Shown: piece by piece, positions 26,108 through 35,022 of the stretch
How the letters are laid out: every line of letters starts with the position of its first letter
How positions within the stretch are numbered: the first letter of the stretch is position 1
Assembly: GCA_963714995.1 (NCBI GenBank)
Contig: CAVQQP010000017.1
Location: 499,836 to 563,835, forward strand
DNA length: 64,000 nucleotides
Direction: 5' to 3'
DNA from: Prado023 sp963714995
GTDB taxonomy: Bacteria; Actinomycetota; Actinomycetes; S36-B12; CAIYMF01
Program-made: the position numbers and the translations under genes
Notes under the pieces: model-generated
The model's database searches: none
Told to the model about the DNA's origin: nothing
What the model saw: only the letters and a program-made list of their open reading frames with translations

Positions 26108-27119
26108 GCACGTCGACGGCCCGATCGATCCCGTCGTCATCGACGTCCAGGTGCGTCACCAGGCGGGCGGTCCGCGTCCCCAGCACGCTCACGGCCACGC
26201 CCTGCTCCCGTGCCGCGCCGGCCAGCTCGGGTGCGGTCGGGCCACCCGTGAGGTCGAGGACCACGATGTTCGTGTCCACATCGCCGGGATCCACGAGGTC
26301 CGGGCGAACCTCCGCGAGGGCCCCGGCCAGCCGCCGGGCCCGGGCGTGATCCTCGGCGAGCCGGTCGATGTGATGGTCCAGGGCGTACATCCCGGCCTCG
26401 GCCAGGATCCCCACCTGACGCATCCCGGCCCCATAGCGCTTGCGCCACACCCGGGCCGCAGCGATCCGCTCCGCCGAGGAGACCAGCACCGACCCCACCG
26501 GGGCGCCGAGGCCCTTGGACAGGCACACCGTGGCCGTGTCGAACAGCCCGCCGATCTCGGCCAGGGGCACGCCCGTGGCCACGTGGGCGTTCCACAGCCG
26601 CGCCCCGTCGAGGTGCAGCGCGACCCCCGAGCCGTCGGCCCACGCACGCAGGGCGCGCATGGCGGTGAGGTCCTGGACAGTCCCCCCGCCGAAGTTGTGC
26701 GTGTCCTCCACCGCGATGGCGGCCGTCGACACCAGGTACGGTCCCGCGTCCGGCTGCGCCATCGCGATCACCTCCTGGGGATCGAGCCGGCCGCGCGGTG
26801 CCGACCACGTGCGCGTCGTCACGCCGCCGAGCACGGCATGGGCACCGAGCTCGGCACGCACCACGTGGGCCAGCACGTCGCACAGGAGCTCCGCGCCCGG
26901 CGGGACGAGCAGGCGCACGCCCAGCTGGTTGCCCAGCGATCCGGTGGGGACGAACAACCCGGCCTCGTGGCCCAGCAGGGCAGCCACCCGGGCCTCCAGG
27001 GCGTTGACGGTGGGGTCCTCGCCGTACACGTCATCACCGACGAGCGCCTCGGCCATGGCTGACCGCATCCCGGGCGTGGGACGGGTTACGGTATCCGAGC
27101 GCAGGTCGACGACATCCAT
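26085..27119 (-). CDS. ltaE: Low-specificity L-threonine aldolase
   Basis: 344-residue fold-type I PLP enzyme that splits threonine to glycine and acetaldehyde. It begins with DLRSDTVTRPTPGMRSAMAE; the body has GDDVYGEDPTVNALEARVAA, FVPTGSLGNQL, and the PLP Lys in TVCLSKGLGAPVGSVL. The N-terminal motif and Lys context are diagnostic for the LtaE/beta-eliminating lyase family; other beta-hydroxy amino acids could be substrates. A TAGGCT box lies 8 nt before ATG 27119 and no ribosome site is visible. It is divergent from the lipoprotein gene with only 33 bp between. Confidence 0.85.
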   Translation of the reverse strand: MDVVDLRSDTVTRPTPGMRSAMAEALVGDDVYGEDPTVNALEARVAALLGHEAGLFVPTGSLGNQLGVRLLVPPGAELLCDVLAHVVRAELGAHAVLGGVTTRTWSAPRGRLDPQEVIAMAQPDAGPYLVSTAAIAVEDTHNFGGGTVQDLTAMRALRAWADGSGVALHLDGARLWNAHVATGVPLAEIGGLFDTATVCLSKGLGAPVGSVLVSSAERIAAARVWRKRYGAGMRQVGILAEAGMYALDHHIDRLAEDHARARRLAGALAEVRPDLVDPGDVDTNIVVLDLTGGPTAPELAGAAREQGVAVSVLGTRTARLVTHLDVDDDGIDRAVDVLRGLLSG

Positions 27120-27152
27120 GGACCGACAGCCTACGCAGGAGGGGTGGACGTC

Positions 27153-27893
27153 GTGCGCAGCCTGGCGGGACGGGGAACGGCTCTGGCCATGGCTGCTGCG
27201 CTGCTCCTCAGCGGATGCAGCCAGTTGGAGCGGATCACCGACGTGCTGGCCCCGTCCACCGACGCCGAGCTCCTGGCAGCCGTGTCGCTGACCGAGTCCG
27301 ACGCGGCCGCCGGCGCAGTGTTCCAGCCCTACGAGGGTGGTGACGAGGTGTTCGGCCGCACGTCGCTGGACCTCTGCTACGGCGACTTCCCCAGTGAGGA
27401 CCTGCGCAGCGGGCGCAACCAGGTGGGGATCGGCGACGAGGCCGGAACCGCCTGGGTGAGCAGCGAGGCGATCCTGTACCCGACCCCCGAGGACGCCCAG
27501 CAGGCGATGGCCGAGCTGGAGACCGCACGCGAGGAGTGCCCGAGCGAGCCCGTGGAGCCGCCCGAGCCGGATCGCGACGCGCTGGCGTGGGAGTTCCTGC
27601 CCGCACCCGACACCGACTGGCCGCAGGAACCGGGGGTCACCCGCCAGGCCTACGCGTTCACGGCCACCACCCCCGCCGGGGAGGCGTGGACCGGCACCGC
27701 CACCTACCTGCAGCGCGGTCGGATGATCCTGGCGCTCTACGCGACGCCGCCCGAGAGCCCCGCGGCTGCGCTGCGCAACGCGCCCGACCCGGCGCGGTTC
27801 GTCGAGGTCATGTCCAACCGCCTCGCGGGCCTGCCCGAGGAGCCGCTGCAGTACGGCGAGCCGTTGGACGACCCGAACGACATCAGCGTGTGA
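27153..27893 (+). CDS. Putative lipoprotein of unknown function
   Basis: 246 residues from GTG 27153, chosen because AGGAGG at 27137-27142 is well placed for it; GTG 27144 is in frame but too close. A basic N-terminus and hydrophobic stretch end in a lipobox (LLLSGC), so it should be anchored to the outer face of the membrane. The rest is acidic, with FQPYEGGDEVFGRTSLDLCY, YPTPEDAQQAMAELETAREE and a pair of Cys that may form a disulfide. The pattern is like actinobacterial sensor-type lipoproteins, but no specific family was recognised. The 3' end overlaps the convergent aroG by 11 bp. Confidence 0.65.
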   Translation: MRSLAGRGTALAMAAALLLSGCSQLERITDVLAPSTDAELLAAVSLTESDAAAGAVFQPYEGGDEVFGRTSLDLCYGDFPSEDLRSGRNQVGIGDEAGTAWVSSEAILYPTPEDAQQAMAELETAREECPSEPVEPPEPDRDALAWEFLPAPDTDWPQEPGVTRQAYAFTATTPAGEAWTGTATYLQRGRMILALYATPPESPAAALRNAPDPARFVEVMSNRLAGLPEEPLQYGEPLDDPNDISV

Positions 27894-29240
27894 CGAGCAT
27901 CTCCGCGACCGCGAAGGCCAGCTCGAGGGACTGCACGCGGTTCAGGCGCGGGTCGCACGCCGTCTCGTAGCGCAGGCCCAGGCCGTCCTCGGTGATCCCC
28001 GCGGTCCCGCCGACGCACTCGGTCACGTCGTCGCCGGTCAGCTCCACGTGCAGGCCGCCGGGATGGACGCCCAGGGAGCGCATCACCTCGAAGAAGCCGG
28101 TCACCTCGTCCATGACGTCGGTGTACGAGCGGGTCTTGTGCCCGCTGATCGGCCTCGAACGTGTTGCCGTGCATCGGGTCGCAGACCCAGACGACCGGAT
28201 GCCCGGAGTCGCGGACCGCGCGGACGAGCGGGGGCAGCGCCTCGCGGACGCGGTCGGCGCCCATCCGGGTGATGAACGTCAACCGTCCCGGGGTGTGCTC
28301 GGGGTCGAGCACGTCGGCCAGGGCGAGGGCCTCCGCCGGCGTGGTCGTCGGCCCGAGCTTCACGCCGATCGGGTTGCGGATCTCGCGGGCGAACTCCACG
28401 TGGGCGCCGTCGAGGTGCCGGGTGCGCTCCCCGATCCACAGGAAGTGCGCGGACACGTCGTAGGGCAGGCCCGTGCGCGAGTCGATCCGGGTCAGGGCGT
28501 CCTCGTAGTCCAGCAGCAGCGCCTCGTGGCCGGCGTAGAACTCGACCCGGTGGAACTCCTCGGGCTCAGCACCACAGGCGCGCATGAAGGCCAGTGCCCG
28601 ATCGATCTCGCCGGCCATCAGGTCGTAGCGCCGGCCGGCCTCCGTGGAGGCCACGAAGTCCTGGTTCCAGGCATGCACGTGGCGCAGGTCCGCATAGCCG
28701 CCCTGGGTGAAGGCCCGCACGAGGTTCAGGGTGGCGCTGGCGGTGTTGTACGCGCGGACGAGTCGCTGCGGGTCGGCACGCCGGGCCTCGGCGGTGGGCG
28801 CCACGTCGTTGACGGCGTCGCCCGCGGTAGCTCGGGATGGCCACGCCGTCGACGATCTCGACGTCGCTGCTGCGCGGCTTGGCGTACTGGCCGGCGATCC
28901 GGCCGACCTTCACCACCGGCATCGAGGCGCCGTAGGTGAGCACGATCGCCATCTGCAGGACGGTCTTGAGCTTGGCGCGGATGGCGTCGGCCGTCGCGCC
29001 CGCGAACGTCTCGGCGCAGTCCCCGCCCATCAGGACGAACGCGTCACCACGAGCCACGTCGGCCAGCCGCTCGGTGAGCTGGTCGCACTCCCCGGCGAAG
29101 ACCAGGGGCGGCAGCGTGCGCAGCGTGGCGGTCGCAGCGGCCAGCGCGTCGGGGTCGGGCCAGGTCGGCTGCTGGACAGCCGAACCCAGGCGCACGGTGT
29201 TCTGGGGGGCGGCCGTGAGGGCCGCATCCTGCACGGACAT
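27883..29240 (-). CDS. aroG: Class II DAHP synthase (two frameshifts, near 28821 and 28151)
   Basis: About 451 residues after removing two single inserted bases, the usual class II length. It condenses PEP and erythrose 4-phosphate in the first step of aromatic synthesis. Signatures are FVLMGGDCAETFAGATADAI with the metal Cys, VVKVGRIAGQYAKPRSSD, RVEFYAGHEALLLDYEDALT, NPIGVKLGPTTTPAEAL, VVWVCDPMHGNTFEA and HVELTGDDVTECVGG. The frame breaks lie in SYRG|DAVNDVAP and TFEA|SGHKTRSYTDV, both well-known conserved stretches. Start ATG 29240 is 7 nt from a TACCCT box. It matches Rv2178c in position. Confidence 0.85.
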
Positions 29241-29308
29241 GGGTCCAAGGGTATGTCAGGCGCGCCGCTGGGGTGGACCGCGCTGGCCCACCCCAGGGGC
29301 GATGCGGC

Positions 29309-30535
29309 TCAGTGCTCGACGTGCACCGTGGCGCGCTTGGTCTGGCCGATGCCGGCCAGCAGCTCGCCGAACCAGGGCACGTCGATGTCGAACGCCTTGC
29401 CGCCCTTGATCCGGTCGAACTCGATGGCGCGCAGCTCGTCGCCGCGCTCCTCGTCGTGGCCCACGAGCCCGGTCCCGCCGGACAGGGCGGTCTCGACGGC
29501 GGTGTCGACGCACGACTTGATCAGCGCGAGGTCACGGTCGTTGGCGGCGGCGGCCCGGGAGTAGTAGCCCGACTTCTGGATCAGCACCTTGCCGGCCTCG
29601 ATCATCGGGGCGAACTGCTCGGCGAACCACTGCCCGGGGTTGATCTCGTCGAGGCGGACGTGGCCGAAGGCATCGCGTGGGACCTCCTGGCCGGCGGCCT
29701 CCATCTGGGCCACGATCGACTCCACGCCGGCGCCCTCGGACAGGAAGATGTTGACGTTGCCGTGCTCGTCCATGATCCCCTTGAGCCGGGCGGCCTCGTC
29801 GGCGAGGTCGAGCTCCATCTCCGGGACGAACACCGCGTGCACGTCCCGACGGATCCGCGGGACCCCGAAGTCGTCGAGCCACTCCTTGGTGTCCAGCAGG
29901 CTGCGGTAGGACTGCGCGGTCGCCGCGGTCAGCCACCCGCAGTTGCGGCCCATCACCTCGTGCACCATCAGCATGCGCGGCGCGGCGCTGTGCTCGCTCA
30001 CGACGTTCCAGAAGAAGCGCGCGCCCTCGTCCGCGGCGGTCCACGCACCCAGGGACTGCTTGATCGGGATGACGTCGTTGTCGATCGTCTTGGGCAGGCC
30101 CACGACCTGCAGGCCGTAGTCGTTGCGGGCCAGGAAGGCGGCGAGGTCGGCGGCCGCGGTGTTCGTGTCGTCGCCGCCGATGGTGTGCAGCACGTCCACG
30201 CCGTCGGCGACGAGCTGGTCGGCGGCCACCTTCTGGGGGTCCTGGCCCTCGGCGACCAGCCCGCGCTTGACGCAGTCGGCGACGTTGGTCAGCTTGACCC
30301 GGCTGTTGACGATCGGGCTGCCGCCGAAGTCGTGCAGCAGGTGGGCCTTGGCCCGCACCTCGGGCGTGACGTACATCTTCTCGCCCTTGAGCAGGCCCTG
30401 GTAGCCGCCGCGGTAGGCGATGATCTCGATGTCGGGCGCGACCTCGGTGTAGCGCTGGATGAGTCCGCCGACGGCGGAGGACAGGCACGGCGCCAGCCCG
30501 CCTGCGGTGAGCAGTGCAACCTTCTTGACAGCCAT
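29309..30535 (-). CDS. pfp: Pyrophosphate-dependent 6-phosphofructokinase
   Basis: 408 residues, closely like the PPi-PFK of Propionibacterium freudenreichii across its length, including KKVALLTAGGLAPCLSSAVG at the N-terminus, GGSPIVNSRVKLTNV and QSLGAWTAADEGARFFWNV. GGDDTN at 120-125 has Asp at the position that in ATP enzymes is Gly, the accepted mark of PPi use, and PKTIDND (148-154) holds the catalytic Asp pair. It interconverts fructose 6-phosphate and fructose 1,6-bisphosphate reversibly. ATG 30535 has an AGAAGGG ribosome site and is preferred over an upstream in-frame ATG at 30574. It is divergent from glpK. Confidence 0.85.
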   Translation of the reverse strand: MAVKKVALLTAGGLAPCLSSAVGGLIQRYTEVAPDIEIIAYRGGYQGLLKGEKMYVTPEVRAKAHLLHDFGGSPIVNSRVKLTNVADCVKRGLVAEGQDPQKVAADQLVADGVDVLHTIGGDDTNTAAADLAAFLARNDYGLQVVGLPKTIDNDVIPIKQSLGAWTAADEGARFFWNVVSEHSAAPRMLMVHEVMGRNCGWLTAATAQSYRSLLDTKEWLDDFGVPRIRRDVHAVFVPEMELDLADEAARLKGIMDEHGNVNIFLSEGAGVESIVAQMEAAGQEVPRDAFGHVRLDEINPGQWFAEQFAPMIEAGKVLIQKSGYYSRAAAANDRDLALIKSCVDTAVETALSGGTGLVGHDEERGDELRAIEFDRIKGGKAFDIDVPWFGELLAGIGQTKRATVHVEH

Positions 30536-30631
30536 GAGCAACCCTTCTGCGGTGGTGTGTGTGCTGGCGTCCACCGTACCGAGGCAGCCGTCGCGACGCT
30601 GGCCGACCGGCGCACCCTAGAGTGGGCGCCC

Positions 30632-32125
30632 ATGAGCATCCTGGCCATCGACGCCGGCACGACCGGCGTGACCGCCCTGTTGGTGTCCACCGACCTGCAC
30701 ATCATCGCCCGCGGGTACAGCGAGTTCCCCCAGCACTTCCCCGCCGACGGCTGGGTCGAGCACGACCCCGGCGAGATCTGGTCGGCCACGCTGGCCGCGC
30801 TGCGGGAGCTGCTGGCCACCCCGGAGGCGAGCGCCGACCCGCCGACGGCCGTGGGCATCACCAACCAGCGCGAGACCATCTGCTTCTGGGACCGGGAGAC
30901 CCTGGGCTCCCCCCGCCGCGCGATCGTGTGGCAGGACCGGCGCACGGCGGGCATCTGCGCGAGCATGCGCGAGGCCGGCCACGAGCCGCTCATCGCACGG
31001 CTGACCGGCCTGCGCCTGGACCCGTACTTCTCCGGGACCAAGCTGGCGTGGGTGCGCACCGAGGACCCGCAGACCTGGCGACGCGTCGTGTCCGGCGAGG
31101 TCGCGGTGGGCACCGTCGACTCGTACCTCGTGGCCCGGATGACCCGCGGCCTGCACCACGTCACCGACCCGTCGAACGCCTCGCGCACCCTGCTCTACGA
31201 CCTGCACACCGGTGACTGGAGCCCGGAGCTGCTCGGCCTGTTCGGCGTTCCCCGCCAGGCCCTGCCCGACATCGTGTCCTCCTACGGGGTGATCGGGCGC
31301 ACCGAACCGTCGGCCTTCCTCGGCCTGGACCTGCCGATCGCCGCGATCCTCGGCGACCAGCAGGCCGCCCTGTTCGGGCAGGGATGCTTCGCGGTGGGGT
31401 CGAGCAAGTGCACCTACGGCACGGGGTCGTTCGTCCTGGTCAACACCGGTGCCGAGATCGTCGCCTCGCACTCGGGGCTGCTGACCACCGTGGCCTGGCA
31501 GCACGCCGATGGCCGCCGCGAGTACGCGCTCGAGGGTGCGGTGTTCGTCACCGGGGCGGCGGTGCAGTGGTTGCGCGACGGGCTGCAGATCATCACCTCG
31601 GCCGCCGAGACCGAGGAGCTCGCGCGCTCGGTGCCCGACTCCGGCGGGGTCGTGTTCGTCCCCGCGCTGACCGGCCTCGGGGCCCCCGACTGGGATCCGT
31701 ACGCCCGCGGCACGATCATGGGCATCACCCGCGGGACCACCCGGGCCCACATCGTGCGCGCCACGCTGGAGGCGATCGCCTTCGAGGTGCGCGACGTCGT
31801 GGACCTGATGACGCGTGAGGCCGGGGTCACCGTGCCCGTGCTGTCCGTGGACGGCGGGGCGGCTGCCAACGGCTTCCTCTGCCAGGTGCAGGCCGACCAG
31901 CTCGGGGTGCCCGTCCGGCGCTCCTCCGAGCTGCAGGCCACCGGGCTGGGCGCGGGGGTCGCCGCCGGACTGGGCACCGGGGTGTGGGCATCGACCGAGG
32001 AGGTCGGTGCCCAGCTCAGCGCGACCGCCGACGCCCGGTTCGAACCCCAGCCGTCCAACCCGGCTGCCCACCGGCTGTGGCGGATCGCCGTGGAGCGGTC
32101 GAAGGGGTGGGCCCGGCTGCGCTAG
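30632..32125 (+). CDS. glpK: Glycerol kinase
   Basis: 497-residue FGGY-family kinase converting glycerol to glycerol 3-phosphate. N-terminal ATPase loop AIDAGTTGVTALLVS, then VGITNQRETICFWDRETL, VWQDRRTAGIC, and in the C-terminal half GAPDWDPYARGTIMGITRGT and LSVDGGAAANGFLCQVQADQ, all diagnostic for GlpK. Length is normal. A TAGAGT box lies 8 nt before ATG 30632, with no ribosome site. The glycerol 3-phosphate could feed the acyltransferase encoded convergently behind it; their stops overlap by 4 nt. No glpF or glpD is adjacent. Confidence 0.9.
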   Translation: MSILAIDAGTTGVTALLVSTDLHIIARGYSEFPQHFPADGWVEHDPGEIWSATLAALRELLATPEASADPPTAVGITNQRETICFWDRETLGSPRRAIVWQDRRTAGICASMREAGHEPLIARLTGLRLDPYFSGTKLAWVRTEDPQTWRRVVSGEVAVGTVDSYLVARMTRGLHHVTDPSNASRTLLYDLHTGDWSPELLGLFGVPRQALPDIVSSYGVIGRTEPSAFLGLDLPIAAILGDQQAALFGQGCFAVGSSKCTYGTGSFVLVNTGAEIVASHSGLLTTVAWQHADGRREYALEGAVFVTGAAVQWLRDGLQIITSAAETEELARSVPDSGGVVFVPALTGLGAPDWDPYARGTIMGITRGTTRAHIVRATLEAIAFEVRDVVDLMTREAGVTVPVLSVDGGAAANGFLCQVQADQLGVPVRRSSELQATGLGAGVAAGLGTGVWASTEEVGAQLSATADARFEPQPSNPAAHRLWRIAVERSKGWARLR

Positions 32126-32877
32126 CCGCGACCGGGCGGCGTGACCTCGCCGGCGTCGACGGCCGCGACCAGGTCCGGTGACGGCGTGGACGTCCCGTAC
32201 CTGCTGATGAGGTCCTTGGCCTTGTTGGCATAGATGTCGACGTACTCCTGGCCGGAGAGCTCCATCAACTCGTACATGATCTCGTCGGTCATGCTGCGCA
32301 GCACGAACCGGTCGTCCTCCATCCCGGCGTACCGGGAGAAGTCCAGCGGCCTGCCGATCCGGATGGTCAGGGGGTAGAGGTTCGGGATCTTCTGGCCGGT
32401 CGGCTGGATCTTGTCGGTGCCGATCATCGCCACCGGGATCACCGGCGCCGGCGCGGCCAGCGACATCCGGGCGGGACCCGTGCGGCCCCGGTAGAGCCGG
32501 CCATCGGGCGAGCGGGTGCCCTCCGGGTAGATGCCCAGCAGGTCGCCCCGGCGCAGGATCCGCACGCCCGTGTCGATGGCCGCCATGCTCGCCCTGCCAC
32601 CGGACCGGTCGACCGGCACCTGGCCGACGCCGGCGAAGAACTGCTTGGTCATCCAGCCCCTGACCCCCGGGCCCTCGAAGTAGTCGCTCTTGGCCAGGAA
32701 GGTGATCTTCCGGTCGACGACCATCGGCAGGAAGAACGAGTCGGAGAAGGACAGGTGGTTGCTGGCCAGGATCGCCGGACCGTCCTGGGGGATGTGCTCG
32801 AGGCCCTCGACGTGCGGGGTGTAGAGGGTCTTGAGTGCCGGGCCGACGATCACATGCTTCATCAGCGAATAGAGCAT
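32122..32877 (-). CDS. 1-acyl-glycerol-3-phosphate acyltransferase family protein (PlsC-like)
   Basis: 251-residue LPLAT-family acyltransferase, membrane-associated. The catalytic HX4D motif is NHLSFSDSFFLP, followed by FLAKSDYFEGPGVRGWM, the GVGQVPVDRSGG region and the substrate motif GIYPEGTRSPDGRLYRG. It should add an acyl chain to lysophosphatidate or a related acceptor in phospholipid or PIM synthesis. ATG 32877 has a GGGAGGACC ribosome site. It corresponds in position to Rv2182c. Which lysophospholipid it uses cannot be told. Confidence 0.8.
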   Translation of the reverse strand: MLYSLMKHVIVGPALKTLYTPHVEGLEHIPQDGPAILASNHLSFSDSFFLPMVVDRKITFLAKSDYFEGPGVRGWMTKQFFAGVGQVPVDRSGGRASMAAIDTGVRILRRGDLLGIYPEGTRSPDGRLYRGRTGPARMSLAAPAPVIPVAMIGTDKIQPTGQKIPNLYPLTIRIGRPLDFSRYAGMEDDRFVLRSMTDEIMYELMELSGQEYVDIYANKAKDLISRYGTSTPSPDLVAAVDAGEVTPPGRG

Positions 32878-33015
32878 CGGTGGTCCTCCCTTGGCAAGGG
32901 ACACGGTAGGGGACGCCCGGCGCAGGCGGCAACGCGAGACGTCCGCGTCGCGGGCCGATGTGCGACGATTGCCCGATGCCGTCCACTCCCACCGGAGCAC
33001 TGGGTGAGGTGCCCA

Positions 33016-33469
33016 TTGCCTGAGGACCGAGACGAGTTCGACGAGGCCTGGGCACGGATCGTCGAGGACCTGACCGGGTCGGACAGCGGCACGCCCGCCC
33101 CCGCCCCACCGGAGCCCGAGGCGACTGCCGGAGCGGCGGGTCCCGACCCGGGCCTGGCCGCGCTCTTCGAGCCGCTGCGCCGTCGCGAGCCGGCCCCTGA
33201 CGCCTTCGTCGACAACTGGGAGGACGAGGGCCACTTCGTCCCCCCCGTGCCCCCCGAGATCCCGGAGGGCACCCCGATCACTCGCCTGGCGTGGGCCGGT
33301 GCCCTGGGCGGTCCCGACGGTGCTGGTCCTCACCGCGCTGACGGGCTGGGACGCCCCCGGCGTCGTCACGCTGGGCGCCGGCATCGCGACGCTGGCCGGC
33401 TTCGCCACCCTGGTCTGGCACATGCCTGACTCGCACGGCGACGGATGGGACGACGGCGCCCGTCTGTAG
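33016..33469 (+). CDS. Conserved actinobacterial membrane protein, unknown function (one frameshift near 33309)
   Basis: About 150 residues once one extra G near 33309 is removed. The first 90 residues are acidic (DRDEFDEAWARIVEDLTG, then PEIPEGTPITRLAWAGALG); after the break two hydrophobic segments appear (VPTVLVLTALTGW and VVTLGAGIATLAGFATLVWH) and an Asp-rich tail, HGDGWDDGARL. This arrangement is common in small conserved actinobacterial proteins beside the acyltransferase gene, but no function is known. The start is uncertain: TTG 33016 or GTG 33004. Confidence 0.5.
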
Positions 33470-33483
33470 GTGGGACCGGGTGG

Positions 33484-33846
33484 TCAGTCACCCCGGTCCG
33501 GATCCGTCGGGGCGGGGTCGTCCCCGGGCACGTCGCCGTACCCCTCATCGAGGCCCTCGGCCGGATCGGCCATCCCACCGCCGTAGGTCCGCTGGTCGGC
33601 CGCCGACGCCAGCGCCGACCCCAGGCCCGTGATCACGCTGCGCGCCACCTCGGCCATGTCGACCAGGGCCTGCGGATTGACCTGGTCGAGGGTGGCCGCG
33701 GCCTGGCAGATCGGGCAGGAGTCGCACACGGACTGGGGCACCTTCGGCCGCGGAGGGTCCTCCGGGCCGGCGGGCAGCAGCAGCCCGGCCTCATCAGCCC
33801 AGGAGCGCACCGCGTCCCAGAACGACGATCCCTCGGTGGAGGCCAT
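33484..33846 (-). CDS. Conserved hypothetical protein with CxxCPxC motif
   Basis: 120 residues. The N-terminal half contains SFWDAVRSWADEAGLLLPAG and a CDSCPICQ motif that may bind a metal, followed by a helix (VNPQALVDMAEVARSVITGL). The C-terminal 35 residues are acidic and disordered-looking. The family is found next to SRPBCC genes in actinobacteria; no function is known. Its ATG at 33846 directly abuts the stop of the SRPBCC gene, which indicates co-transcription. Confidence 0.6.
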   Translation of the reverse strand: MASTEGSSFWDAVRSWADEAGLLLPAGPEDPPRPKVPQSVCDSCPICQAAATLDQVNPQALVDMAEVARSVITGLGSALASAADQRTYGGGMADPAEGLDEGYGDVPGDDPAPTDPDRGD

Positions 33847-34281
33847 TCAGCCCTCCTCCGCCCGACGCTTGAGGCCCTTGAGCGCCGAGTCGACGATGAC
33901 CTTCTCGCCGCGGCGGCGCAGCATCCCGATCACCGGGACGGCGAGCTCGACGGCCAGGGAGTAGTCGACCTGGGTGGTGCCGTCCCCGAGGTCGGTGCAC
34001 GTGTAGGTGCCGTGCAGGTCGTGCAGCATCTCGCCCTTGGTCAGGTGCCACGAGACCTCGGTGTCGGCCCAGTCGTAGGCCACCGTGTAGGTGTCCTTGA
34101 TCAGGCCGAGGTTCCCGGTGAACGTCGCCTCCGCCGGGCGACCCGCTGCATCGACGCCCTTGGCGCTGACACTGTCGATGCCCGGGATCCAGTCCCCGTA
34201 CGCCTCGACGTCGGCGATGATGTCCATGATGTCGGCGGGATCAGCCGCGATCACGATGCTGGAGTGCGTCAACTCGGCCAC
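33847..34281 (-). CDS. SRPBCC (START/polyketide-cyclase-like) ligand-binding protein
   Basis: 144-residue helix-grip protein. It begins with ELTHSSIVIAADPADIMDII and ADVEAYGDWIPGIDSVSA, followed by YDWADTEVSWHLTKGEML and LHGTYTCTDLGDGTTQVDYS, and a C-terminal long helix with RRRGEKVIVDSALKGLKRR. Such proteins bind hydrophobic ligands; the mycobacterial counterpart in this position is Rv2185c. Start GTG 34281 lies 8 nt after a TAGCCT box and no ribosome site is seen. It forms an operon with the downstream small CxxCPxC protein. The ligand is unknown. Confidence 0.75.
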   Translation of the reverse strand: MAELTHSSIVIAADPADIMDIIADVEAYGDWIPGIDSVSAKGVDAAGRPAEATFTGNLGLIKDTYTVAYDWADTEVSWHLTKGEMLHDLHGTYTCTDLGDGTTQVDYSLAVELAVPVIGMLRRRGEKVIVDSALKGLKRRAEEG

Positions 34282-34379
34282 GAGCGCACAGGCTAGCCGG
34301 TTTGCCGCCTGCGCGCCCCACCGGCTGTAGCGTGATCGCCGGTGCCGATCGGGCCAGTGAAGGGCAGGAGGGGGTCGAC

Positions 34380-35021
34380 GTGGTCAACCAGGATCACGGG
34401 CCCGCCCATGGCCTGCGCGTGGTGGTCGCCGACTCCCACCACCTGGTGCGCCACGGGTTGGCCGACGTGCTCACCTCGGCTGGCGCGCTCGTCACCCAGG
34501 CCGCGGACGCCGAGTCCGCCCTGCGCGAGGTCGCCGATCACCACGCCGACGTGCTGGTGGTCAGCCTGGACCTGCCGGGCAGGGAGCGCGGACATGTGGT
34601 GGCGATCGCCCGGGACCGCTGGCCCGCCCTGGCCGTGATCGCGCTGAGCGAGACCACCAGCCACGAGTCGATGCTCACCGCCCTGGACCTCGGGGCCTCG
34701 GCGTACCTGCCCAAGACCGCCGCACCGGAGCGCTTCGTCAGCACGGCCGTGCGCGCTGCTGCTGCCCCCGGGGCGTTCGTGGCCGACGACGTCCTCACCC
34801 CGCGCCGGCAGGCACGCGGGGGCCCGCGCCTGACCCCGCGGGAGTCGGAGGTGCTCGACCTCGCCGCCGAGGGGCTGACCGTCCGGGGCATCTCGGCCCG
34901 GCTCTACGTCTCGGAGGCGACCACGCGGTCGCACCTGTCCGGCATCTACCGCAAGCTCGGGGTGACCTCGCGCAGCCAGGCCGTCCTGGCCGCCGAGCGG
35001 CTCGGGATGCTGCGGACCTGA
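34380..35021 (+). CDS. LuxR-family response regulator (NarL/FixJ type)
   Basis: 213 residues. Receiver domain about 10-125 with RVVVADSHHLVRHGLADVLT, a candidate phospho-Asp in VLVVSLDLPGRERG and Lys in AYLPKTAAPERF. The C-terminal HTH is LTPRESEVLDLAAEGLTVRG then ISARLYVSEATTRSHLSGIY. The first acidic pair is reduced to one Asp (ADSH rather than DD), so phosphorylation may be atypical. GTG 34380 is preferred because AGGAGGGGG is just upstream. No histidine kinase gene is adjacent. The GT87 gene starts 2 nt after its stop. Confidence 0.8.
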   Translation: MVNQDHGPAHGLRVVVADSHHLVRHGLADVLTSAGALVTQAADAESALREVADHHADVLVVSLDLPGRERGHVVAIARDRWPALAVIALSETTSHESMLTALDLGASAYLPKTAAPERFVSTAVRAAAAPGAFVADDVLTPRRQARGGPRLTPRESEVLDLAAEGLTVRGISARLYVSEATTRSHLSGIYRKLGVTSRSQAVLAAERLGMLRT

Positions 35022-35022
35022 C

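Noticed and set aside
29273..30631. A 450-residue extension upstream of glycerol kinase
   Set aside because: It is antisense to the phosphofructokinase gene and has no domain pattern; GlpK starts at 30632.
32986..33033. 15-codon ORF (MPSTPTGALGEVPIA) before the small membrane protein gene
   Set aside because: No ribosome site and no clear link to regulation; it may only reflect the uncertain start of the next gene.
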